Of a stretch of 64,000 nt of DNA, positions 15,487 to 21,707 are shown piece by piece. Position numbers and translations under genes: made by a program. The stretch covers positions 62,001-126,000 of IMG/VR virus record IMGVR_UViG_3300027759_004177; one strand, written 5' to 3'. Each line of letters begins with the position of its first letter. The first letter of the stretch is position 1. Source of the DNA: a virus. The notes below the pieces were generated by a model. That model was not told where the DNA came from and searched no databases. It saw only the letters and a list, made by a program, of their open reading frames with translations.

Positions 15487-16941
15487 TTATTGAGTATTTA
15501 TGACTGATTCCACCCGACTTTGACCATACACTTCAATTCCTTCGATCTCGCCAACTACTTCACTGACAATTTTGATAGGTATGACTCGTTTCTTTTCAGT
15601 TTCTGTGTGTTCATATATGGTACCAAACACGTCTTGCCGTTCCAAGGGCAACTCGTCCTGTTTGATCAGGGTGGGAATATAACCCGTTATTTTCTCTACA
15701 GCCAGGGCAAACAAGGCCACATTGTCCGAATAGCTGTTGGCACAGCTGACATCCCAGAATTCTTTGTCCAAGAACATGCAGGCACCTTTGCAAAGGTGTA
15801 GTACCGGGCACTTGGGACATTCAGCACGATTTGACCAGTGTGTTGATGTTTTGATAGCCACGTTGTCATAATCGTCTAAATTACCGCCCAAATGGCTTTC
15901 TCCGTTTTTGCCGGTTTCTAGACTGCTGACGTTTTGACAAGTCATCACATTACCACGCAGGTCGATTGCCAACACATGCTCGTCGTCCATGCCGCACTTT
16001 TGTCCTAAGAATTTGGATTCGTCGTGCGCCAGCACGTTTCTAATGAATCCATCGATCTTGTCCAACTGCATCTTGAATCCAATTTGTCCTTGTGTACTAA
16101 AAATATCAGCAAAGGCTGTGCGACGAAATTCAAAATGTTGCTGTTTGGTTTGCAGGCTGTTTTGCATGCCATCAGCATCGTAACTGTCTACAATGCCGCC
16201 TTCGCCCAGAGACACATTGGGGTCTCCTGTGAATTCCACAAACCAGTCATAAATCCGTTTTCTGCTGATGTTTTGTGCATTGAGCATGGGATTAAAGCTA
16301 AAGCCTTTTTTGAGTCTGCTCATCTGACGATAAAATCCCAGGATCTGTTTTTTCTTTTCGGGATCCGCAAACGGATCAGGTCCACGCACATGTTGTCCAG
16401 GACCATCGTGGCTGATTGATACTGTAAAGTTCAATTTCATTAGCCAATCAATTATTTCCTCATTGAGTATGCTGCCATTGGTAATCACACTGAACTGTGG
16501 TTTATGTTTCCAGCCACTAAATTTTTCCAAGATAGCTTCAGCCAAAGGTTTGAGTGTTTTCCAGTAAACAAATGGTTCTCCACCCCAGAACTCAATCTTG
16601 AGGCCTTGGGTTTCATCAAACTCTAGCACTTTGAATTTTTCTAAAAAAACGTCAATGTCTTTCTTTGAAGTTTCTGGAGCACGTTCCACGAACTTCTGTG
16701 AGCAGTAATCGCAAGAGTAATTACAGCTGAGTCCCAACTGTATCTTTAATAGCTGTATCGCACGGCTTTTCTTCAATGGACGATCGCGATCAAAAGCAAC
16801 ATATGGCTTCAAATTGTGTTTGTGTATCTGTGGATATTCAAATACCGTACCATCCTCACTTTTTAAAGTGTTGGTTTCGTTATCGTAATAAAAGATTTTT
16901 TTGTCTGCGGCTGAACGCTCAGCATGAATTTCAAATAGCAT
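15487..16941 (-). CDS. radical SAM/SPASM protein-modifying enzyme
   Basis: Protein of 484 aa. The radical SAM cluster motif C-x3-C-x2-C is at residues 73, 77 and 80 (CNYSCDYC), followed by KIEFWGGEP (SAM-binding GGE). The C-terminal third has a SPASM cysteine set (CGMDDE, CQNVSS, CPKCPVLHLCKGAC, SCANSY) for auxiliary iron-sulfur clusters. Closest in style to anaerobic sulfatase-maturating enzymes and to peptide maturases that make thioether or C-C links. Twelve bases before the cysteine-rich virion-like gene. AAGGAAG ribosome site. Confidence 0.9.
   Translation of the reverse strand: MLFEIHAERSAADKKIFYYDNETNTLKSEDGTVFEYPQIHKHNLKPYVAFDRDRPLKKSRAIQLLKIQLGLSCNYSCDYCSQKFVERAPETSKKDIDVFLEKFKVLEFDETQGLKIEFWGGEPFVYWKTLKPLAEAILEKFSGWKHKPQFSVITNGSILNEEIIDWLMKLNFTVSISHDGPGQHVRGPDPFADPEKKKQILGFYRQMSRLKKGFSFNPMLNAQNISRKRIYDWFVEFTGDPNVSLGEGGIVDSYDADGMQNSLQTKQQHFEFRRTAFADIFSTQGQIGFKMQLDKIDGFIRNVLAHDESKFLGQKCGMDDEHVLAIDLRGNVMTCQNVSSLETGKNGESHLGGNLDDYDNVAIKTSTHWSNRAECPKCPVLHLCKGACMFLDKEFWDVSCANSYSDNVALFALAVEKITGYIPTLIKQDELPLERQDVFGTIYEHTETEKKRVIPIKIVSEVVGEIEGIEVYGQSRVESVINTQ
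15495..15502 (-). promoter_or_regulatory. late promoter word CATAAATA
   Basis: Seven of eight bases of TATAAATA, 20 bases upstream of the cysteine-rich protein start and inside the end of the radical SAM gene, so the substrate candidate can be transcribed separately. Confidence 0.55.
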
Positions 16942-16993
16942 AAACTTCCTTGAATGTACTAGTACTTATCGCTTGCTGTACGGCAAAGATGTT

Positions 16994-17074
16994 TTATTGA
17001 TCAATCCAGTCGTCGACCGAGATTAAGAGATAAATTATAATGGCTACAAAGATACCAAATGCTATCATACCCAT
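16994..17074 (-). CDS. 26-aa single-helix membrane miniprotein
   Basis: MGMIAFGIFVAIIIYLL then an acidic tail SVDDWIDQ. One base after the stop of the upstream small gene. Function unknown. Confidence 0.5.
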   Translation of the reverse strand: MGMIAFGIFVAIIIYLLISVDDWIDQ

Positions 17075-17075
17075 C

Positions 17076-17246
17076 TTAATTGTACCCTTTCACTACTTTG
17101 CCATCAGTTTTGGGATTTCCTCGTGACATAACATCTTCTAATTTTTTGGCACGATCACGTTCGGGCGGTAATGGACCACAACCCAAACGATCCCACTCGT
17201 CTTTGGAGTAGTAATATTGTTCGACTGGTTTTTTAGATTGTTCCAT
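17076..17246 (-). CDS. small charged phage protein
   Basis: Protein of 56 aa (MEQSKKPVEQYYYSKDEW.. ending KVVKGYN), very hydrophilic. It follows the structured RNA segment at 17247-17562 without a visible ribosome site. Small proteins of this composition are frequent in large phages. Confidence 0.5.
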   Translation of the reverse strand: MEQSKKPVEQYYYSKDEWDRLGCGPLPPERDRAKKLEDVMSRGNPKTDGKVVKGYN

Positions 17247-17562
17247 AATGGTATTTAGTAATGCTCTGCGAACCCCGGTGGTAATTATACCGTATTGCTA
17301 CGGCCTCCACCCACTCCACGACGGGTTCCGTTAACGCATTGCCAGCGGCCTTTTGGTTTAAAGACTACCACCCACGGGGCACGACCACCGTTTCTCCTTC
17401 GTGCGGGTCACACTAGCCCAGCGTTACCCGGGCGGGTCCTTTAAAACTATATTTTAGCACACTTACCGGCTTTCGCCTTGCTACCAGAATAATCGGTTCG
17501 GGTAAATGCACTAAAGTATAGTAAGGGGCTAACACGTCTCCCGACGATGCCCTTACGGATTA
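17247..17562 (-). ncRNA. candidate structured non-coding RNA, unidentified
   Basis: 316 bases without a plausible gene. Minus strand: a 13-bp helix (TAGTGCATTTACC with GGTAAGTGTGCTA, counting G-U pairs) encloses a GGC-GAAA-GCC hairpin; TTTAAAGGAC pairs with GTCTTTAAA and encloses GCACGA/TCGTGC and CCCGG/CTGGG stems; CCGTA-GCAA-TACGG sits inside a GGTGG/CCACC helix; and CGTC-GGGA-GACG lies inside GTAAGGGC/GCCCCTTAC. The several GNRA loops are typical of compact functional RNA. It does not show the RNase P, 4.5S, 6S or group I signatures I know. Boundaries uncertain. Confidence 0.6.
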
Positions 17563-17880
17563 TTACTCAGCTACAGCTTCTGCACGAGCCTTGATTGCTT
17601 CAAGACTTGGCTTGACTTTGGTTGCCTTGGCACTCACAGAGCCATTGTACTTGGCATCAGCTGCATCGATAGCGGCACGATAGTCAGCATTGGCATACAA
17701 ATCCGTGGTCTTCAAGAAAGTGACCAATGCTGGCTTAGACATTGCCTTAGGCAATTCCATAAGATTGATATCGCTATCAGTCTTGGCCAAGATCTTGATA
17801 CGGGTCATGTCGCCGGCAAAACGCACCTTGTACTGACCTTTAGTCTTGCTAACACCACCAACTTTGAACAATTTATCCAT
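17563..17880 (-). CDS. conserved phage hypothetical protein
   Basis: Protein of 105 aa. Residues 1-45 form a beta-rich unit (LFKVGGVSKTKGQYKVRFAGD), the rest helical and rich in Ala and Lys, ending IKARAEAVAE. Own sigma70-like promoter at 17949-17977. The structured RNA candidate follows directly, so the two may share a transcript. Function unknown. Confidence 0.7.
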   Translation of the reverse strand: MDKLFKVGGVSKTKGQYKVRFAGDMTRIKILAKTDSDINLMELPKAMSKPALVTFLKTTDLYANADYRAAIDAADAKYNGSVSAKATKVKPSLEAIKARAEAVAE

Positions 17881-17948
17881 TTGTAAAACTCCATTTTTAA
17901 GTTAAAAAATACTACAATTTATGCTGGACACACTCCAACATATTTCAT

Positions 17949-17977
17949 ATTATAGATTATTTCGAAACGAAAGTCAA
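17949..17977 (-). promoter_or_regulatory. sigma70-like promoter for 17563-17880 and probably the RNA candidate
   Basis: TTGACT, 17 bases, TATAAT on the minus strand. Confidence 0.8.
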
Positions 17978-18004
17978 CCATAATATGAAATTCCTTTTAC
18001 CAAA

Positions 18005-18145
18005 TTACTTGGTAGAATCCGATTTGGTACTAGACATCTTGTCTCGGGTCCATTCTGCGGACTTTTGGATGTCGCTACCAATACCAGCCACAGTACCGCA
18101 AGCGGTCAGCATACTGACCAAAATAACGATAGCAACGGTTTTCAT
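18005..18145 (-). CDS. entericidin-like lipoprotein
   Basis: Protein of 46 aa. Signal peptide with lipobox LTAC (Cys16), then GTVAGIGSDIQKSAEW, close to the entericidin A/B pattern N/G-T-V-x-G-x-G-x-D-I-x-x-x-G/A. Entericidins are small outer-membrane-linked lipoproteins of a bacterial toxin/antidote pair. ATGA overlap with the membrane protein upstream, so the two are co-translated. A phage copy may affect the host envelope or lysis. Family call is by motif only. Confidence 0.65.
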   Translation of the reverse strand: MKTVAIVILVSMLTACGTVAGIGSDIQKSAEWTRDKMSSTKSDSTK

Positions 18146-18270
18146 TTGGCCAACTCCTGGCTTTGAGTCTTAACGGTCTGCACACCTTTGTCTAAAATGT
18201 TAGCAATACCACTAAAACCCACAGTAGCCAAAATCAAACCAAAAATGGTACCTAAAATAAATGATTTCAT
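18142..18270 (-). CDS. 42-aa membrane protein
   Basis: One N-terminal helix (FILGTIFGLILATVGFSGIA) then a short polar tail. Overlaps the entericidin-like gene (ATGA) and the gene upstream. It could be a partner of the lipoprotein. Function unknown. Confidence 0.55.
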   Translation of the reverse strand: MKSFILGTIFGLILATVGFSGIANILDKGVQTVKTQSQELAK

Positions 18271-18422
18271 GATGCATACTCCTCGGGGTTAATTAAATCT
18301 GCTTCTAGCACCGCATCTTGGTAAGTGTTGCCACTCAACAGGATGTTTTGCCCATTAGCATAGCAGGCCATGTAAGATCCGCTAACAGGATCGTAATCTA
18401 CTTCAATTAAAAAATTATCCAC
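18267..18422 (-). CDS. 51-aa phage hypothetical protein
   Basis: Starts at GTG after GGTGGAAC; an in-frame stop lies just upstream. Acidic, with YDPVSGSYMACY and TYQDAVLEADL suggesting a small alpha/beta unit that modifies or binds nothing recognisable. Overlaps its neighbours by 4-8 bases. Confidence 0.5.
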   Translation of the reverse strand: MDNFLIEVDYDPVSGSYMACYANGQNILLSGNTYQDAVLEADLINPEEYAS

Positions 18423-18507
18423 GTAAGTTCCACCATATCAAAAGACTTGCAATTAGACCAAAACCACCCACAGCCATCAGGACCAGGCCAATGTCAATGA
18501 TTATCAT
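18415..18507 (-). CDS. 30-aa single-helix membrane miniprotein
   Basis: MIIIDIGLVLMAVGGFGLIA.. ending LRG. ATGA overlap with the upstream gene. Function unknown. Confidence 0.5.
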   Translation of the reverse strand: MIIIDIGLVLMAVGGFGLIASLLIWWNLRG

Positions 18508-18668
18508 ACCGCCTCCACTTGATCAATGCCAAAATTATCACCGTCTACTGGATCACCGAGATCTACTGCACCACTGGCTACTAACTCTTCGGCCTGTTCG
18601 GCAGACTCAGCTTCAACCTCAACCATATAGGTTACAGTTTCGCTACAGTACACACGGAATTTAGACAT
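18504..18668 (-). CDS. 54-aa small phage protein (DpnD/PcfM-like pattern)
   Basis: MSKFRVYCSETVTYMVEVEAESAE.. resembles the short family in which a V-E-V-E-A strand is followed by a SAEQAEELV helix. Acidic. One-base overlap with 18668-18943. Function unknown. Confidence 0.55.
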   Translation of the reverse strand: MSKFRVYCSETVTYMVEVEAESAEQAEELVASGAVDLGDPVDGDNFGIDQVEAV

Positions 18669-18943
18669 TACACACTCTCCAACATATTGGCCGGAACACG
18701 ATATAGACCCACAGCGGTACGAACTGTGATGTTCTTGATACCTACTTTTTCCACGGTACCAACATAAAACTGTCCATTTCGGTTGCTGGTAAACTTGACC
18801 ATGGCACCTCGGTTAAACGAACGAATCTTGGTTTTGGCAAGTTGACTACGAGCAAAAGTCATGGCCGTTTGTATAGTATCCAATTCAGCATTGGTAAAAC
18901 GACCTGAAACAATAGCGGTACGAATGTCTACAATGTCAATCAT
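18668..18943 (-). CDS. conserved small phage protein
   Basis: Protein of 91 aa when begun at MIDIVDIRTA, preceded by GTGGAG 7 bases upstream (a GTG 12 bases earlier is the alternative). N-terminal helices, then a beta-rich C-terminus (RGAMVKFTSNRNGQFYVGTVEKV) like an SH3/KOW barrel. Function unknown. Confidence 0.65.
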   Translation of the reverse strand: MIDIVDIRTAIVSGRFTNAELDTIQTAMTFARSQLAKTKIRSFNRGAMVKFTSNRNGQFYVGTVEKVGIKNITVRTAVGLYRVPANMLESV

Positions 18944-18944
18944 A

Positions 18945-19100
18945 TTAAACTCCACAGGCTTCTAAGAAACGGGCTTGGTCAAATCTTGGGTTGGCCGTTT
19001 GTGCAACCCGACAAAATGCAATCGCTGTGGCTAGTGCTTCTGCCTTGTTAGGCATCAAACTGATCTCTTTAGCCATTGCTACAAAGTGTTTTTTGCTCAT
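18945..19100 (-). CDS. 51-aa conserved phage protein
   Basis: MSKKHFVAMAKEISLMPNKAEALA.. ending RFLEACGV, a helical family seen across large phages. AAAAGGAGTTCAAA ribosome site. First gene after the promoter at 19131-19159. Function unknown. Confidence 0.65.
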   Translation of the reverse strand: MSKKHFVAMAKEISLMPNKAEALATAIAFCRVAQTANPRFDQARFLEACGV

Positions 19101-19130
19101 TTTGAACTCCTTTTAATTAACTATACAACT

Positions 19131-19159
19131 ATTATACATTAAATGGGTTTTTGGGTCAA
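19131..19159 (-). promoter_or_regulatory. sigma70-like promoter for the 19100-to-18005 operon
   Basis: TTGACC, 17 bases, TATAAT on the minus strand. Confidence 0.8.
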
Positions 19160-19224
19160 CCATTTTAAACAAAACACGGCTTTCTAAACCCATTTTCCAC
19201 TCCTTGCGTATCACTATAAATACT

Positions 19225-19253
19225 ATTATAGATTAAATGGATTTTTTGGGCAA
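19225..19253 (-). promoter_or_regulatory. second sigma70-like promoter upstream of the same operon
   Basis: TTGCCC, 17 bases, TATAAT, 94 bases upstream of the previous promoter. Between them a 26-codon frame (19193-19113) with an AAGGAGT site runs through the downstream promoter; it may be a leader peptide. Confidence 0.65.
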
Positions 19254-19301
19254 CCGAAAAGTGTTGCTTTTTCACAACAGATCAACTGTTAGCGTTTGAC
19301 G

Positions 19302-19309
19302 CATAAATA
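19302..19309 (+). promoter_or_regulatory. late promoter word CATAAATA
   Basis: Seven of eight bases of the T4 late consensus, 22 bases upstream of the plus-strand gene 19332-19943. Confidence 0.55.
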
Positions 19310-19331
19310 CAGTATCACAAGGAATTTAGAC

Positions 19332-19943
19332 ATGGCAATCGTAGAAACAAAAATTATTAGTAGACCCGATCCCAGCATCCCGTTTTTTAATCATATCAAT
19401 GCTCCGATTGTGTTGGCATTCAAAGCAGAACTGGGTCTAGTCAAAACAATATCTGATACAGACACATATTATAAAAACATCAATGATTCAGAATCAATTG
19501 TTCTAGAACGTACTTATTCCATCAATTCATTGACACAAACAAGCAGAATGACCTTTGATTCGTTGGCCACTTGGTCTACTGTTGATTCAGCGACTAGCAT
19601 TGCAATTGACAAGGCGTACATTGATTATGCTGAAGCCAATGAACTAACTCACCCCACTGGTCAATATAGCTTGGCAGGTATTGACGCTCCGTTTACTTGC
19701 ACCACAACTTATAATTATAATTCCAATACTACAACTGGCTATCCATTGTTTGAAAGTTTCATTGACGTAATTGAATCATCTGATAAATTAACAAGTTTTA
19801 CCAACACAGGCACACAATTAATCGCTGTTCACACATACACTAATGCTACTGATTTCACTGAAAATCATTGGAAAGATTATAATTTTATAACGTCACTGCA
19901 TAACGGTGGAGTCACAAGAACTATTGCATACGCAATGGTCTAA
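19332..19943 (+). CDS. phage hypothetical protein, probably virion-associated
   Basis: Protein of 203 aa begun at MAIVETKII after AAGGAATTTAGAC. Rich in Ser, Thr, Asn and Tyr with little charge, like many virion surface proteins; no domain recognised. Single plus-strand gene between minus-strand operons, with its own late promoter word and terminator, so a self-contained late unit. Confidence 0.65.
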   Translation: MAIVETKIISRPDPSIPFFNHINAPIVLAFKAELGLVKTISDTDTYYKNINDSESIVLERTYSINSLTQTSRMTFDSLATWSTVDSATSIAIDKAYIDYAEANELTHPTGQYSLAGIDAPFTCTTTYNYNSNTTTGYPLFESFIDVIESSDKLTSFTNTGTQLIAVHTYTNATDFTENHWKDYNFITSLHNGGVTRTIAYAMV

Positions 19944-19982
19944 TCAAATTCAATGTAAATAAAAACAATAATATATCAATTA

Positions 19983-20005
19983 AAAACCCGCCTAGTGCGG
20001 GTTTT
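19983..20005 (+). terminator. rho-independent terminator (bidirectional)
   Basis: AAAACCCGC/GCGGGTTTT stem with a 5-base loop between convergent genes 19332-19943 and 20011-20412. Confidence 0.85.
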
Positions 20006-20010
20006 GTGTT

Positions 20011-20412
20011 TTATGCAGGCGTCCAGGCTTTTATCTTATCACGTCCCAGCAATTCTGCTGCGGCCCAGGCTCTGTGATTGCCATCTAAAATATAGCCACG
20101 AGCATCTATCACAATGGGATTTGTGTCTACATGGTGTTGACTGTGTTCACCAGCATGTGCAGGGTCTACAAACATGGCACGATTGTAAGGATCATCAGTT
20201 TTGTTATCTTGTTGTTCGTCGTCATATTCTTGATCAGGTATGCGTAAGGTACTCAATGGTACAGTACGCAATTGGTACCGTGGATATTGTTTGATTAGTT
20301 TTTCTAAAAAGCCGCCACCCTGTTGATCCTCTGGGTGTATGCCTTTGACATATTGCCAAACCTGTTCGCTGGACACGGTCGGAGACTCAGTGACAAATTC
20401 CCGGGCTCTCAT
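20011..20412 (-). CDS. ParB/Srx-like domain protein with capsid-targeting-like N-terminus
   Basis: Protein of 133 aa. Opens MRAREFVTES, similar to the T4 capsid-targeting peptide (MKTYQEFIxE type). The C-terminal half has NPIVIDARGYILDGNHRAWAA, the core of the ParB/sulfiredoxin-like fold with its D-G-N-H-R nucleotide-handling motif. Overlaps the stop of 20409-21707 by 4 bases. Likely an internal head protein delivered to the host; activity (nuclease or CTPase-like) not shown. Confidence 0.65.
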   Translation of the reverse strand: MRAREFVTESPTVSSEQVWQYVKGIHPEDQQGGGFLEKLIKQYPRYQLRTVPLSTLRIPDQEYDDEQQDNKTDDPYNRAMFVDPAHAGEHSQHHVDTNPIVIDARGYILDGNHRAWAAAELLGRDKIKAWTPA

Positions 20413-21707
20413 CGGGCACTGGCTACAAAACGTAGATCTCTACTGATTGTGGCCAACTCTTTTTTGCCTTGTGGTCCAGCTTTATGAACTGTGTCTTGAT
20501 CCACATAGGTATCAGGCTCATCAGCTGATGTTGGTTTTACATTCACTGGCTTGTCTGTGCGGGTGTCAAATCCGTGTATGTTTATGCTACGACCATAGCG
20601 ACGCTGTAGTTCTTGCCAAACACGTTGGCCACCTTCACTTTGTTTTTTGTCACTGACCAGGGTGATACCAAGTTGTAAAATTAAAAACGCATACAAGTCA
20701 GCGGCACGGTAGGTGTTCTTGGGTCCGGAGTATGTGCCCATTACCACAAAGCTATCTCGATTTTCAGAATATGAACGACCAGTGGTGGCCAACTGACTAA
20801 TGCGTGTTTCAGGATTGTACACATAGTATGTTGTTGTCCCGCGATCTTTCCAACTCCATAGCTCATATCCGCCGGGCATTTTGCTGACAAAGTCTGTTAA
20901 ATAGTCGGCTTCTTGACCGCGTGGAATAGGTCGACCATCATTGGGCATGACATCCAAGTGTTGGCGCTTGCTTTTGGCCACAGTGGGTACAGCAGTGATC
21001 TCATTGAGATTGTTGGTTAATTCGTACACAGTGGAACCTGCATAATCAGAAACGTCAACACTATATCCCCAGGTGGCGGCGTAACGCCGAACTAGTCGAT
21101 CATACAATTTAGCTCGGCTTTGATTGTTGTCGTCGTCGTCTTTGGTAGCACTGAAACGAATATGCTCTGGATGTTGCTTTTTAATAAACTGTTGTATTGC
21201 ACCTAATACGGTGGCAAACACTCGCTGTGCATCACCTTCGCCAGTTACGTCTTGGCTATTGTTTCTGTGGAACTCAATTTGATATTCGCCATCTTCTTCG
21301 CGGTTAAACATGATACTGAGATACGTGCCATCTGCTAAGGTAGCTAAAGCATCGTAGTCACCAAACTCACCCTTTTCCCATTTGACCGGGTAAGGTTGAT
21401 CAAACGCTTCCATTATGCCAGTGGCTCTGCGTAGTTGTAGATCAAAGTCCACATCGGACTCGTAACGGTTAATAAACCGTTCATAGTACTGTCGTGCTAG
21501 TGCAGGAGTATCAGCTTCAAAGCGATCTACTATCTGTGCGGATCCAGCAGGACGATCTGCGTGATAGATTTCATAACCTTTGTTGAGACGATCACGCACA
21601 CGAGCCATGTGATCCATACGGCGATCAACATGCTTGCCGGCGCCTTGTAGATAGCGTTGTAATGCTTCATCACTAATTTCGTCTAGGAATAATTCTGTAA
21701 TAAACAT
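20409..21707 (-). CDS. large phage protein with capsid-targeting-like N-terminus
   Basis: Protein of 432 aa begun at MFITELFLDE; its ATG overlaps the TAA of the upstream gene (TAATG), and earlier codons belong to another frame. Two similar halves: HIRFSATKDDDDNN-RAKLYDRLVRRYA near residue 200 and VSDKKQSEGGQRVWQELQRRY near 360. Both recall the acceptor and CoA parts of GNAT-like domains in phage proteins, but catalytic residues are not clear. Likely packaged in the head. Confidence 0.6.
   Translation of the reverse strand: MFITELFLDEISDEALQRYLQGAGKHVDRRMDHMARVRDRLNKGYEIYHADRPAGSAQIVDRFEADTPALARQYYERFINRYESDVDFDLQLRRATGIMEAFDQPYPVKWEKGEFGDYDALATLADGTYLSIMFNREEDGEYQIEFHRNNSQDVTGEGDAQRVFATVLGAIQQFIKKQHPEHIRFSATKDDDDNNQSRAKLYDRLVRRYAATWGYSVDVSDYAGSTVYELTNNLNEITAVPTVAKSKRQHLDVMPNDGRPIPRGQEADYLTDFVSKMPGGYELWSWKDRGTTTYYVYNPETRISQLATTGRSYSENRDSFVVMGTYSGPKNTYRAADLYAFLILQLGITLVSDKKQSEGGQRVWQELQRRYGRSINIHGFDTRTDKPVNVKPTSADEPDTYVDQDTVHKAGPQGKKELATISRDLRFVASAR

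Noticed and set aside
17262-17300. tRNA-like GGGGTTCGCAGAGC segment near the structured RNA
   Set aside because: No acceptor stem, D-arm or anticodon arm of tRNA size can be folded around it.
17247-17562. RNase P RNA identity for the structured segment
   Set aside because: A GGTAACG loop and GGTAAG-GTG text recall RNase P, but the conserved GAGGAAAGTCCGGGC and ACAGAAA elements are absent.
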